A DNA stretch of 64,000 nt. It comes from an uncultured Lachnospiraceae bacterium. GTDB taxonomy: Bacteria > Bacillota > Clostridia > Lachnospirales > Lachnospiraceae. The notes under the pieces are model-generated. The model saw nothing but the letters and a program-made list of their open reading frames with translations, had not been told where the DNA came from and searched no databases. Each line of letters starts with the position of its first letter. The stretch's first letter is position 1. This document shows, piece by piece, positions 36,788-46,325 of the stretch. The stretch spans positions 1-64,000 of the forward strand of contig CAJTUZ010000011.1 in the NCBI GenBank assembly GCA_910579735.1, given 5' to 3'. Made by a program: the position numbers and the translations under genes.

Positions 36788-38188
36788 CTAAAATCTGAAG
36801 TACAGAAACGGATTATTGCTTCCTGACATGATCTCATAAACGGAAAACCAGAAAATAGCAACAATTATCACTACCGTATACCACTTATATTTATATTTTT
36901 GATACTGCTTCATCGGATACGGTGTGGCAAACAGAACACACAAAATAAATAACACCCCGTATTGTTTTATGTAACGAAATACCTGCTCACTGCCTGCCAG
37001 CGCATTTGATGCATGGATCCCTATCATATTCTGCAGATACATTCCAAGCTGGTGCATATCGCTTATCGCAAAGATGACCCACGTTACCGGGATCAATACG
37101 ATCACATAAATATGTCCGATCACTTTCTTTTGTTCCAGCCACTTCCCGAATCCCTTCTTCTCTATGGAAAGCAGAACAAAGAACAGCAGTCCCCACAATG
37201 CGAAATTAAAATCCGCCCCGTGCCATAATCCCGTAAGCGTCCATACGACCAATAAATTGAAGGCAGTCCTGACATATCCTTTTCTGTTGCCGCCAAGCGG
37301 AATATATAAATATTCTTTAAACCATCTTCCCAGCGTGATATGCCATCTTCTCCAGAATTCCGAAACCGATCTGGACATATACGGATCGTCGAAATTCTTC
37401 GGAATCCGGAAACCGAGCATTCTTCCCAGACCTTTTGCCATAAGCGAGTATCCCCAGAAATCAAAATAGATCTGAAAAGAATAGGCAAATGCCCCAAGCC
37501 ACGCCACGGCTACAGACAGATTCCCTGCGCCTGCCGTCATGATGCTGTTCCAGAGCGTACCGATCTGGTTAGCCAAAAGCACTTTATATCCCAAACCGAT
37601 ACTGAACAGTTTTAAACCGCTCTCAACCGCCTTCGGATGGATCTTCCGCTCCTTCATCCGCTCGGCAACTTCCTCATACTTGACAATCGGTCCCGCGATC
37701 AACTGCGGAAACATTGTCACATAAGATGCAAAAGCCGTAAAGGAAACTTTCTCTCCTATCCTGCCGTTATAACAGTCGATCAGATACGATACGATCTGAA
37801 ACGTATAGAAACTGATCCCGAGCGGCAGAGCCAGTGACAGAAACGGTATCATCTCCCCCGACGAAATACCGCCCAAAAGACGGTTCAGATTCTGTGCCGC
37901 AAAATCCCAATATTTAAAGACAAAAAGAACACCGAAATTGTAGCATATCGACAAGATCAATGTAATTTTTCCATATGTTTCTTTTTTATCTATAATCAGT
38001 CTTCCTGCACCATAATTTACAAGAATGGACAAAACAAGCAGCAGAACATAATAAGGTTCCCCTGCTCCATAGAACAAAAGGCTCCCCGAAAGCAATACAA
38101 GGTTACGGTATTTTCCGGGAACAGCCAGATATAGCAACATAAATACCGGTAAGAACCGGAACAAAAACTCTACACTGGAAAATAGCAT
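36788..38188 (-). CDS. MBOAT family O-acyltransferase
   Basis: 466 residues, about 10 membrane segments. Family features: VSEFWRRWHITLGRWFKEYLYIPLGGNR and NLLVVWTLTGLWHGADFNFALWG with the conserved catalytic His. Such proteins move acetyl groups across the membrane for polysaccharide acetylation (AlgI/PatA/DltB group). The downstream SGNH protein is the expected partner. First gene of MBOAT-SGNH-rluF-ligA. No promoter identified in the 82-base gap to the GH13 gene. Confidence 0.93.
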   Translation of the reverse strand: MLFSSVEFLFRFLPVFMLLYLAVPGKYRNLVLLSGSLLFYGAGEPYYVLLLVLSILVNYGAGRLIIDKKETYGKITLILSICYNFGVLFVFKYWDFAAQNLNRLLGGISSGEMIPFLSLALPLGISFYTFQIVSYLIDCYNGRIGEKVSFTAFASYVTMFPQLIAGPIVKYEEVAERMKERKIHPKAVESGLKLFSIGLGYKVLLANQIGTLWNSIMTAGAGNLSVAVAWLGAFAYSFQIYFDFWGYSLMAKGLGRMLGFRIPKNFDDPYMSRSVSEFWRRWHITLGRWFKEYLYIPLGGNRKGYVRTAFNLLVVWTLTGLWHGADFNFALWGLLFFVLLSIEKKGFGKWLEQKKVIGHIYVIVLIPVTWVIFAISDMHQLGMYLQNMIGIHASNALAGSEQVFRYIKQYGVLFILCVLFATPYPMKQYQKYKYKWYTVVIIVAIFWFSVYEIMSGSNNPFLYFRF

Positions 38189-38270
38189 ATCTATGGCTCC
38201 CCTAAAAAATGACTCTAGATATAGTATATTCCAGGCAGAGTTAATTTACAAGCATTACTGCCTATATTTT

Positions 38271-39821
38271 TTACACTTGCCAGATCACAAAAGACTGTGC
38301 CCCAAGTACATAGCTTTCACCGTTTCTGTCTGCCGTGCCGATCTCATAAATCTTTTTACTTCCGGCAGGGAACTGACCGGCCGTTATCTCTATACTGCAT
38401 GCTTCTTTTGCCGGATTGCAGCACATAAGCAGGTTTCCTCTGCGGTAAGCGAACGCCCTTTCTTCCTTTTTCGCATAAAGAAGTTCCAGATTAGCGTTTT
38501 CTTTCAGATCTTCTTCCCTGTTCCTGATCGCCAGAACATCTTTTACGACATGCCATAAAGAGTCTTTATCCGCTTTCTGTGCGGCCGCCGTCGGCGCATC
38601 TTCGGCGCTGTCCACGGGCAGGTACAGGTTTTCGGGCGCTGCGTCGGAAAAGCCGTGATTATCCGTATCATCCCACTGCATCGGCGTACGGGAACCGGTT
38701 CTCGTATATCCGCCCTCTTTCGTCGGAAGAGACAGATAACGCATGCCGATCTCATCCCCATAATATAAGAACGGATTACCCGGCATCGTAAAGAGAAACG
38801 CATACGCAAGTTTCAGTTCCGTAACATCCAGGAAATGCGCGGCACGGATCGTATCATGATTGCCCGTGATCAGGCAGTAACGTCCCTTATGTTTAATCTT
38901 CTCATAGCTTTCCAGATATTCGTCAAAGAAATCCAGAACGCTCCTGCTGCTCTCTTTATGGAAAAAGCTGTTGTTTCTCCCATCTTTTGCATCCCGCAGA
39001 AGCAGATTATAGCAGTTGCCCGGCCAGTCCAGGCAAAAATCCATATGAAATCCCGCAGGAATCGACAGCCACGGTCTGTTCCATTCGGATACGAGCGCCG
39101 CTTCCGGATAAGACTCGTCCAACATCTGTCTGATGTCCTGCCAGATCATGCTCGTTCCGCTCTTATTTTCGTCGTCCTTTTTTACGAGAGAATCCGCCAT
39201 ATCCACCCGGAAACCGTCGCATCCGGCATCCAGCCAGAAACGCATGATATCCTTCAAAGCTTCTTTCGTTGCGGTACAGGCAGGATCCGTGATCTCTTTC
39301 TGCCACGGCTTATCCGGATGTAAAAATCCGTAATTGAGCGCCGGCTGGCATTTAAAGAAATTCAGCACGTAGACGCCGTTTCTGTCGCTTTCTCCCGCCA
39401 CATAATTCATTCCTTCCGGAGAATTGAACCAGTCGTCCGTCCAGATATAACGGTCGGAATACTCGTTGTGCGTCCTTTCGGCGCTCTTGCGAAACCACTC
39501 ATGCTCCTCGGAAGTGTGTCCCGGCACGAGATCCAGTAAAATATGCATATTCCTTTTATGCACCTCGTCAAACAAGCGGATCAGATCCTCATTGCTGCCG
39601 TACCGCTGCGCCGTCTTTTTATAATCCCGCACATCATAACCGGCATCATGAAAAGGCGAATCAAAACAGGGATTCATCCAGATAGCGTTGCAGCCTAAGT
39701 CCTGAATGTAGTCCAGTTTCTCAATAATTCCATCAAAATCACCGATTCCATCCCCGTTGGAATCTTTAAAAGACTGGGGATAGATTTCATAAAATACTGC
39801 ATCCTGTAACCATTTTGGCAT
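38271..39821 (-). CDS. GH13 alpha-glucosidase-like enzyme
   Basis: 516 residues, cytoplasmic (no signal peptide). Calcium-type DSNGDGIGDFDG loop near 20-31, nucleophile Asp207 (GFRVDMAD), acid/base Glu246 (LVSEWNRP), transition-state His322-Asp323 (GNHDT). Region I reads DLVPGHTSEEH where DLVVNHTS is usual. Family: oligo-1,6-glucosidase/trehalose-synthase group acting on short alpha-glucans; the substrate cannot be settled here. GAGAGGG precedes the ATG. The 243-base gap to rsmF is almost filled by repeat copy 2. Confidence 0.9.
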   Translation of the reverse strand: MPKWLQDAVFYEIYPQSFKDSNGDGIGDFDGIIEKLDYIQDLGCNAIWMNPCFDSPFHDAGYDVRDYKKTAQRYGSNEDLIRLFDEVHKRNMHILLDLVPGHTSEEHEWFRKSAERTHNEYSDRYIWTDDWFNSPEGMNYVAGESDRNGVYVLNFFKCQPALNYGFLHPDKPWQKEITDPACTATKEALKDIMRFWLDAGCDGFRVDMADSLVKKDDENKSGTSMIWQDIRQMLDESYPEAALVSEWNRPWLSIPAGFHMDFCLDWPGNCYNLLLRDAKDGRNNSFFHKESSRSVLDFFDEYLESYEKIKHKGRYCLITGNHDTIRAAHFLDVTELKLAYAFLFTMPGNPFLYYGDEIGMRYLSLPTKEGGYTRTGSRTPMQWDDTDNHGFSDAAPENLYLPVDSAEDAPTAAAQKADKDSLWHVVKDVLAIRNREEDLKENANLELLYAKKEERAFAYRRGNLLMCCNPAKEACSIEITAGQFPAGSKKIYEIGTADRNGESYVLGAQSFVIWQV

Positions 39822-39862
39822 CGTAAATACCCTCTCTTTCCATTATATTTATGCTCCTATAG

Positions 39863-40058
39863 AAAAGCACGAAAGGCCGGAGCGGGCGGGCAGCAAAAAA
39901 AGTTTCTGCTTCAGGCACGCTTCCGCTCCGTTAAAAACGCAGCGGTACTAGGTTCGAGCGCCGCAAAGCGCCCCTCTTACCAAGGACCGGCGTTTTTAGA
40001 GGGCCTTTCATCAGAAATCTTTTTTCCCTGCCCGCCCGCTCCGGCCTTTCGTGCTTTT
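39863..40058 (+). repeat. Palindromic repeat element, copy 2 (full form)
   Basis: Outer arms: AAAAGCACGAAAGGCC plus the following AGCGGGCGGG block (39863-39893) are perfectly complementary to 40028-40058. The arm sequence is unrelated to the arms of copies 1 and 3. Core as in copy 3: GTTTCTGCTTC, CGCTCCGTTAAAAACGCAGC (39924-39943), GGTACTAGGTTCGAGC, a copy-specific apical stem (GCGCC-GCAAA-GCGC), then CCGGCGTTTTTAGAGGGCC and CAGAAATCTTTTTTCC. It lies between co-directional rsmF and the GH13 gene. After the 3' arm in the minus direction only TTTT follows. Confidence 0.85.
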
Positions 40059-40064
40059 TCTTCT

Positions 40065-41513
40065 TTATCGTAATCCTTTCGGATAGTGATTCTTCATCAC
40101 ACCGCCTGCCGCCTTGCCAAACCCGATCGAATAACCTCCTGTCGTAAGCAGCGTCCAGCCTTTTTGCGCTTCGCCGCACATAAAGGTTTCTCCCCGCAGA
40201 TAACGTCTTGCTTCCTCTTTTGACATCTCATACTGTGCATCCGCATCCTCCGGCGCAAGATACAGGGCCAGGGCGTGGGCCGGCTCAAAACGGTTCTTTT
40301 TATTGGTCCCTGCGTGCAGACCCGGTCTGATCACTTTCATACCGTCAAGCGGGATCATCTGTGCAGGCAGCAGATATACATGCTCCCCAAACGGTATCGG
40401 GATCTTATCTTCTAAAAGCCGTCTTAACGCCTCGTCATGCAGTCCTATTTCTTCCTGCAGGAAATGCATACAGGGCCCGAAAAATGTTTCGGGCACGTTC
40501 CTGTCTTCTTTTTTCTTTTTACGTCCTCTGTCTCTTTCCTGCATCCGCTCATCAGCGTAAGTATATGGCGCGGTATATAATCCCTCTTCCTTTCTTAATC
40601 TGGCGATAAAATGTCCCTCTCCTTTTAGAAGATGCGGCCATAAGCGCATTGTATGCTCTATCCCGGCTGCCGGATGCCCGGTCCATTCACCTCTTCCCGC
40701 AGCAAAAAAATCCGCACATGCCGCTCTTTCTATGGAAAATTCCGTATGATCCCGCAGAAAGGCGCTGATCACACCCTCGTTTTCCTCCGCCGAAAAGGTA
40801 CAGGTGGAATATACAAGTACACCGCCCGGTCTGACCATACGCGCCGCCTGCTCCAATATCGCCATCTGCCTGTCCGCACACATTTTTACATGCGGGAGGC
40901 TCCATTCTTTCACCGCCGTCTCATCCTTACGGAACATTCCTTCTCCGGAACAGGGCGCATCCACAAGAATCCTGTCAAAAAAGTCAGGGAACAGCTCTGC
41001 CAGCCTCTCTGGCGTCTCGCTGCATACTACCGCATTGGGAATTCCCATCCGCTCCACATTCTGGGACAGGATCTTTGCCCGGTTCGGTATGATCTCATTC
41101 GATACAAGGAGTCCTCTGCCCGCCATTTTGCCTGCTATATGAGTGGTTTTACCTCCCGGCGCGGCACATAAGTCAAGTATCCGCTCGCCCGGCGCGGGCG
41201 CTAATACTTCCGCTGCCGCCATAGCGCTCGGCTCCTGTATATAATAGGCGCCGGCCTCATGATAAATATGTTTCCCCGGCTGGTCCTCCGGTCTATAATA
41301 AAATCCTTCTTCCGCCCATGCGATCTGTTCGAGCATAAACGGCATCCGCTTTAAAAAGGTCTCCCGGTCCGACTTTAAACTGTTAAAACGCAGTCCATAT
41401 GAGCGTTCCTTTTCATAGGATGCCAGAAAAACCGGGTATTCCTCTTTTAAGAGAGACGCCATCCGGTCTGTAAAATCCTTTGGCAGCATTGTTTTCTCGT
41501 CCGTCATTTTCAT
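40065..41513 (-). CDS. RsmF-type rRNA m5C methyltransferase
   Basis: 482 residues. SAM-dependent cytosine-5 methyltransferase of the NOL1/NOP2/Sun family: LDLCAAPGGKTTHIA (SAM), DAPCSGEGMFRKD and YSTCTFSAEENEGVI carrying the two catalytic cysteines. The C-terminal ~170 residues, with a short basic insert (RDRGRKKKKEDRN), resemble the RsmF/YebU-type PUA-like extension rather than RsmB. The target is probably 16S rRNA. SD is weak. The stop is 6 bases from repeat copy 2. Confidence 0.92.
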   Translation of the reverse strand: MKMTDEKTMLPKDFTDRMASLLKEEYPVFLASYEKERSYGLRFNSLKSDRETFLKRMPFMLEQIAWAEEGFYYRPEDQPGKHIYHEAGAYYIQEPSAMAAAEVLAPAPGERILDLCAAPGGKTTHIAGKMAGRGLLVSNEIIPNRAKILSQNVERMGIPNAVVCSETPERLAELFPDFFDRILVDAPCSGEGMFRKDETAVKEWSLPHVKMCADRQMAILEQAARMVRPGGVLVYSTCTFSAEENEGVISAFLRDHTEFSIERAACADFFAAGRGEWTGHPAAGIEHTMRLWPHLLKGEGHFIARLRKEEGLYTAPYTYADERMQERDRGRKKKKEDRNVPETFFGPCMHFLQEEIGLHDEALRRLLEDKIPIPFGEHVYLLPAQMIPLDGMKVIRPGLHAGTNKKNRFEPAHALALYLAPEDADAQYEMSKEEARRYLRGETFMCGEAQKGWTLLTTGGYSIGFGKAAGGVMKNHYPKGLR

Positions 41514-41633
41514 CCGTCGTCTTTATCCGTCTTTTCTTTCTATCCCGGCCTTTGGCAGGATTTGTCAAATACCAATCTCTCATTGACAGTGTATCAGCAT
41601 TTCCGTTTTTTTTCCATATACTTTTGATATAAC

Positions 41634-41662
41634 TTGCACAATTTCTCCGCGCTATGTATAAT
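41634..41662 (+). promoter_or_regulatory. Sigma-A promoter of the symporter gene
   Basis: TTGCAC (41634-41639), 17-base spacer, TATAAT (41657-41662), 32 bases before the ATG. Divergent from rsmF. Confidence 0.75.
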
Positions 41663-41694
41663 AAACCAAAACCAAACGAAAGAAATGGGGAGAG

Positions 41695-43224
41695 ATGATG
41701 ATTTCACAAATTTGTATTATTACTGCCATTATTGCCTACTTATCCATTATGATCTACGTAGGTATTTCCTATTCCAAAAACAACACGAGCATCGACGCTT
41801 TTTATCTGGGCGGCCGTAAACTCGGTCCGGTCGTTACGGCCATGAGCGCCGAGGCCTCCGATATGAGCAGCTGGCTTCTTATGGGCCTGCCCGGTGTCGC
41901 CTACCTGTCGGGTATCGCAGAAGCCGGCTGGACCGCTATCGGTCTTGCAGTTGGGACTTATGTAAACTGGTTGATCGTTTCCAAAAAGATCCGCCGTTAT
42001 ACAAGTCAACTGCACGCGCTGACATTACCGGATTTCTTTTCCAAACGATACGGAGATGACCAAAATATCCTGACCTGCGTATCGGCGGTTATCATCATTA
42101 TCTTTTTCATTCCCTATACGGCTTCCGGATTTGCGGCCTGTGCCAAACTGTTCAATACACTGTTTGGGGTAAATTATATGGCCGCCTTATTCATCAGTGC
42201 CGCGATCATCGTTCTTTACTGCACGCTGGGCGGTTTTCTGGCGGTCAGCACGACCGATCTGATCCAGGGTATCACGATGTCCATAGCGCTCATTATCGTC
42301 ATCTGCTTCGGTATCTTTACAGCAGGCGGCTTTGAGCATGTAATCGCCAATGCACAGGCTCTTCCCGGCTATTTGAGCATGATGCGCTCCTATGTTCCGG
42401 GTACGGATTACGATACGCCCTACAGTGCACTGACAATCGCTTCCACGCTTGCCTGGGGACTCGGTTATTTCGGTATGCCCCATATCCTGCTTCGCTTTAT
42501 GGCAATCGAAGACGAGAAAAAGCTGTCACTCTCCAGAAGAATTGCAACCGTCTGGGTCGTTATTTCCATGGCTGTCGCCGTATTCATCGGTATCGTCGGC
42601 TACAGCATGTCCAAAGCGTCCGTTATTCCCGTTCTGGAAGGCAGCAGTTCCGAGACCATTATCGTGCAGATCGCTTCGGTGCTCAGTAAGTATAACATCC
42701 TGACGGCTCTGCTTGCCGGCATCATTCTGGCGGGCATTCTGGCCGCAACCATGTCAACCGCAGATTCTCAGCTGCTGGCCGCCGCGTCCAGTATTTCCCA
42801 GAACCTGCTGCAGGATTTCGGTAAAAAGAAGATCGACACGAAAACTTCCGTGAAAATAGCAAGAATTACCGTTATGATCATTTCCCTGATCTCCGTCCTG
42901 CTGGCGTCGAATCCCGACAGTTCCGTATTTGAGATCGTATCATTTGCCTGGGCGGGCTTCGGTGCGGCATTCGGCCCGATCGTATTATGTGCCTTGTTCT
43001 GGAAGCGTTCGAATAAATGGGGCGCACTCTGCGGCATGATCACCGGCGGCGCTATGATCTTCATCTGGAAGTACGGCATTGCCGGACTGGGCGGCGTTTT
43101 TGCAATCTATGAACTGCTGCCGGCTTTCCTTCTGGCGACACTGGTAAACATTATCGTTTCCCTTATGACAGCAGAGCCGTCTCAGGAAATTCTCGCCGTA
43201 TATGATAAAGTAAACCGGAAATAA
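41695..43224 (+). CDS. putP: Sodium/proline symporter, SSS family
   Basis: 509 residues, about 13 membrane helices. PutP-like features: FYLGGRKLGPVVTAMSAEASDMSSWLLMGLPG in TM2 with the sodium-binding Ser/Thr region, GWTAIGLAVGTYVNW, and ILAATMSTADSQLLAAAS in TM8 (sodium site). Imports proline with Na+. GGGGAG precedes two adjacent ATGs. It has its own promoter and a strong terminator, so it is monocistronic. Confidence 0.93.
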   Translation: MMISQICIITAIIAYLSIMIYVGISYSKNNTSIDAFYLGGRKLGPVVTAMSAEASDMSSWLLMGLPGVAYLSGIAEAGWTAIGLAVGTYVNWLIVSKKIRRYTSQLHALTLPDFFSKRYGDDQNILTCVSAVIIIIFFIPYTASGFAACAKLFNTLFGVNYMAALFISAAIIVLYCTLGGFLAVSTTDLIQGITMSIALIIVICFGIFTAGGFEHVIANAQALPGYLSMMRSYVPGTDYDTPYSALTIASTLAWGLGYFGMPHILLRFMAIEDEKKLSLSRRIATVWVVISMAVAVFIGIVGYSMSKASVIPVLEGSSSETIIVQIASVLSKYNILTALLAGIILAGILAATMSTADSQLLAAASSISQNLLQDFGKKKIDTKTSVKIARITVMIISLISVLLASNPDSSVFEIVSFAWAGFGAAFGPIVLCALFWKRSNKWGALCGMITGGAMIFIWKYGIAGLGGVFAIYELLPAFLLATLVNIIVSLMTAEPSQEILAVYDKVNRK

Positions 43225-43264
43225 AACCGCCTCCGGCGCGGTATCATAATTGTATTCATGACAG

Positions 43265-43310
43265 AAAAAGGACATTGGAACTATAAATTTTTACTTCCAA
43301 TGTCCTTTTT
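43265..43310. terminator. Strong bidirectional terminator
   Basis: AAAAAGGACATTGGAA (43265-43280) is perfectly complementary to TTCCAATGTCCTTTTT (43295-43310), a 16-bp stem with its own T-tracts on both strands. It ends the symporter gene and overlaps the stop of the convergent gene at 43309. Confidence 0.92.
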
Positions 43311-43995
43311 ATTTTCCAAGAGTGCTTCTTTCTCCGTATTTATTATAAGAATCCAGCAGATAGGCCGTATTGATCTGCACCTCGTAAACATCTTCTTTCG
43401 TGACGTGTCTTGTTGCGCTGTTTTGCTTCTTTTTGGGCTGCTCCCGCCGTTCTTTCCCTGCTTTTGACCGCATCCCCTGCAAAAAGGCCTGCACGCCGTT
43501 TTGCATTTTGTGCATATATTTCCTGTAGTCAATACTTCTTTTTGATTTTTTCTGCTCCGATTCTATAACATCCGAAATTTTATTTTCCCCGTCAGCTTCC
43601 GCGGCAAATAATGTTCCGGCTGCCGCAGTCATGCCGGCCTCGTGTGCCGGAATCTGCGCTCCCTGCACTCTGCCGAGGCTGACGGTATCTTTCCCGGATC
43701 CTGCTGCCTCCTGCAGACCGCCGCCTGACTTCCCGTTTCCCAATATGTTTCCTGCCATTCCCGCTTCTGCTGTGCCGCCAAGTTCCAGACCATTTATATG
43801 AGAATAAGACGGCTGTAAGTTCTGCACACCCGTCGTATTTCCCGTTTCGTTTCCGCCTGCGCCGCCTCCTCCAAAAGACACGCCGCCGAGCAGTTTTCTC
43901 TGATCCGTTTTATCATGGTTGTGGAAGGCACTGTTATTCCATCTGACAACATGATATTCTATCGGCCGTTCATTTTGTATCCAATGCATCAGCAC
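43309..43995 (-). CDS. Unknown protein with Gly-rich N-terminal half
   Basis: 228 residues. The N-terminal half is low-complexity, Gly/Ala/Ser/Asn-rich. The C-terminal ~75 residues are basic and helical (YRKYMHKMQNGVQAFLQGM), ending in VYEVQINTAYLLDSYNKYG. No signal peptide or membrane segment. It starts 6 bases after the FliD-like gene, so the two are surely co-expressed. Not recognised; an appendage-related role is suggested only by the neighbour. Confidence 0.5.
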   Translation of the reverse strand: MLMHWIQNERPIEYHVVRWNNSAFHNHDKTDQRKLLGGVSFGGGGAGGNETGNTTGVQNLQPSYSHINGLELGGTAEAGMAGNILGNGKSGGGLQEAAGSGKDTVSLGRVQGAQIPAHEAGMTAAAGTLFAAEADGENKISDVIESEQKKSKRSIDYRKYMHKMQNGVQAFLQGMRSKAGKERREQPKKKQNSATRHVTKEDVYEVQINTAYLLDSYNKYGERSTLGK

Positions 43996-44001
43996 ATCCT
44001 T

Positions 44002-44655
44002 TTATGAAAAGAAGTTAAAATAATTTCCTCTCGAACCATAACCGCGAAGCAGATTACTATATACATTGCCGACAAGCGAATTCAAGCCGTTCACGGCATT
44101 TGCCTGTACATTCTCCGCTGCGGAAGATGTTCTGGCTGCAAAAGATGTATCGGTACCCCATGCTTTCTTCAACTGATCCAGGCTGGCTCCTGCAAGCGCC
44201 TTATCGCTTACGGAAAGCGTTCCGTCCGCATTTTTCGTCACACCGGTCGTCTGCAGAGCTGAACGATACATCGTCGCATAAGAGCTTAACTGGTTCAAAT
44301 AACTGTTATCAACCCGGCCGCCGCTGTTCCGCAGACTCTGTACCATACCGTTATACTTCTCTACAAACTCTTTCACCTGCTTGGTAATAGGTGTCGTATC
44401 ACCCGTTTCCTGCGCCTTGGCAAACAGAGAATCTTCTCCTGTTCCTGTCAGTTTGGAAGCAATGCTCTGCAGTTCACCCGCATTATTTTTCATATTCTGA
44501 TAATTGGTATGCGCACTGTTTGTCTTATTCGTCGTCTGCCCGCCCAAAAAACGATCGGTTGTTTTCAAACGGTCCATCATGTGCTTACCGCTTGTTTTAT
44601 TATTGCCAACACCGATACCGAGCATCGCGCTCATAAAATTACGTGTCACTCTCAT
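44002..44655 (-). CDS. FliD-like small protein (possible flagellar cap-related)
   Basis: 217 residues from MRVTRNFMSAMLGIGVG, with GGGAGAATACGGAA before the ATG; the frame extends to 44712. The middle and C-terminal parts (VEKYNGMVQSLRN, YLNQLSSYATMYRSALQTTGVTKNADGTLSVSDKAL, SFAARTSSAAENVQANAV) resemble the folded domain of the flagellar cap protein FliD, but the protein is far shorter. The upstream ATCGATAT (44733-44740 on minus) is 6/8 to the sigma-28 -10 element without a good -35. Weak functional call. Confidence 0.45.
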   Translation of the reverse strand: MRVTRNFMSAMLGIGVGNNKTSGKHMMDRLKTTDRFLGGQTTNKTNSAHTNYQNMKNNAGELQSIASKLTGTGEDSLFAKAQETGDTTPITKQVKEFVEKYNGMVQSLRNSGGRVDNSYLNQLSSYATMYRSALQTTGVTKNADGTLSVSDKALAGASLDQLKKAWGTDTSFAARTSSAAENVQANAVNGLNSLVGNVYSNLLRGYGSRGNYFNFFS

Positions 44656-44799
44656 TTCCGTATTCTCCCTTCCTACGCAAGTTGTTCCCGTTCTATACTT
44701 ATCATAACACATGAAGAACGTTCCTGTAACATATATCGATAGTTTTCACGGAAAATAAAGAGGATTGTCATCAAGTGAACCGTTTCTGTCATGAATTTC

Positions 44800-46302
44800 C
44801 TATGTTTTCCCCTGTAACATGATCGTCAGGCAGAAAACATCGTCCTTAACTTCATAGGACATCGTTCCGAAATACCGGCCGGCCACACTGTCCATATTCT
44901 TTAAACCGATTCCGTGCATGGAATCGTCCTCTTTGGTCGTTCGTAATGTCCTGTCCGCTGTATACAGGATTTCATTCCCGTCGCAGTCATTTTCAATCCG
45001 CACCAAAAACATCCTGCCCTTCAAATAGCTGTGCACCCGGATGAGCGGATGCTTTTTCTTTCTGCATTTTTTACAGGCTTCCATAGCGTTATCCAACGCA
45101 TTATTTAATAAAATCCCAAGATCGAAAGCTTCGATGCCAAGCTGTATCGGATATAGGAAGTCACTTTCCAGCGTAATGCCTTCCTTTTCACATTCCTGCC
45201 GTTTTCTGCTCATGATCACATCCGTAACCGGATTTCCTGTATTATCACGAATCGTCAGTGCATCCAGTGTTTCCTTCATGCGGTATAAATACTGCCGGCC
45301 TTCCGTCTGCACGCTTTCCTTCCCATCCGGATCGTCCCATTCGGCGCCCCCTGCCTTATTATCACTGATACCGGATAGAAAAAGCTGTTCCATGTCCGCA
45401 ATATAATTGTTCATATCATGACGCATCCCGCGTATCCCATCGTAAAGCCGCTCCATATCCTGTACATGCTTCGTCATATCAGACAGCTGCTGTTCATAAA
45501 ATAACAGGCGGTTTTTCTCTTCCTGCGCGTTCATCAGCTCTTTGAAAATTTTGCAGCTGTACACAATAGAAAGCAGGCATAAAAATGTCATAGCCGGTAT
45601 GAAGGCATACATACCTTTATATTTGTCGAATAAAAATTCTATTTCCGCCGTCTCTGTCTGTGTAAAAACAAGACAGCGCAGGATCAGGTCAAAAGCCATG
45701 CCGACAGCAGGCGAAAGCATGAGAAACAAAATACCCTGTTTATCAGTATTTTGCATATCCTGCCGGTATTTTAAAACTGCCCGGACCGCAATATAGGCTA
45801 TGCAAAGCTGGATCAGCACCAGCACCAGATTCCAAACATTTCCCAAAGACTTCATATGCGCCATATAATCCTCTAACGCCATATCATTGTCTATTACCCT
45901 GTTGATCTGCCAGTCACTGTATGCCTGCAGGCAAAATGTCCAAAAGCCGTATAAACTAAACACCGCCATTTCCATAATAACCCTGTATAACAGAACCAGA
46001 TATGTTTTTAAGAGCTTTCTGCCCTCATAAAAAAAATCGAGCAGGATAAAATTAAAAAACATCCTGATAAGCAATTTGATAATGGTCATGCTGCTTCTTT
46101 GCAGGATCATATTGTCTTTGTAAAGAAACTCTTCAAACCACGCGGAATTACTAAACCAGAAGCCGCAGACGACAAAAAGCAGGAAAAACAGATATTTTCC
46201 CTGCCGTGCATATTTTTCTTTCCATGTAAGCGCCCCTTTACACAAATAGATCAAAAGAGCTGCGCTTACGCTGTATTTCATCAGATCAATCAACTGCAGC
46301 AT
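44800..46302 (-). CDS. GHKL sensor histidine kinase (AgrC/LytS-like)
   Basis: 500 residues. The N-terminal half has about six membrane helices. Then a coiled coil and the phosphoacceptor box RGMRHDMNNYIADMEQLF (His in RHDM). The ATPase domain shows LLNNALDNAMEACKK (N box) and HGIGLKNMDSVA (G box). Sensors of this class phosphorylate LytTR regulators, and one is encoded three genes upstream (47688-48383). GGGGAG supports the ATG. A carboxypeptidase gene ends 24 bases upstream. Confidence 0.92.
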   Translation of the reverse strand: MLQLIDLMKYSVSAALLIYLCKGALTWKEKYARQGKYLFFLLFVVCGFWFSNSAWFEEFLYKDNMILQRSSMTIIKLLIRMFFNFILLDFFYEGRKLLKTYLVLLYRVIMEMAVFSLYGFWTFCLQAYSDWQINRVIDNDMALEDYMAHMKSLGNVWNLVLVLIQLCIAYIAVRAVLKYRQDMQNTDKQGILFLMLSPAVGMAFDLILRCLVFTQTETAEIEFLFDKYKGMYAFIPAMTFLCLLSIVYSCKIFKELMNAQEEKNRLLFYEQQLSDMTKHVQDMERLYDGIRGMRHDMNNYIADMEQLFLSGISDNKAGGAEWDDPDGKESVQTEGRQYLYRMKETLDALTIRDNTGNPVTDVIMSRKRQECEKEGITLESDFLYPIQLGIEAFDLGILLNNALDNAMEACKKCRKKKHPLIRVHSYLKGRMFLVRIENDCDGNEILYTADRTLRTTKEDDSMHGIGLKNMDSVAGRYFGTMSYEVKDDVFCLTIMLQGKT

Positions 46303-46325
46303 AAAACAGTTCTCCCCTTATGCTT

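Noticed and set aside
39941..39965. GGTTCGAGC / GTTCGAAC in repeat copies 2 and 3 resembles a tRNA T-arm
   Set aside because: No acceptor stem, D-arm or anticodon arm can be built around it; the segment belongs to the palindromic element.
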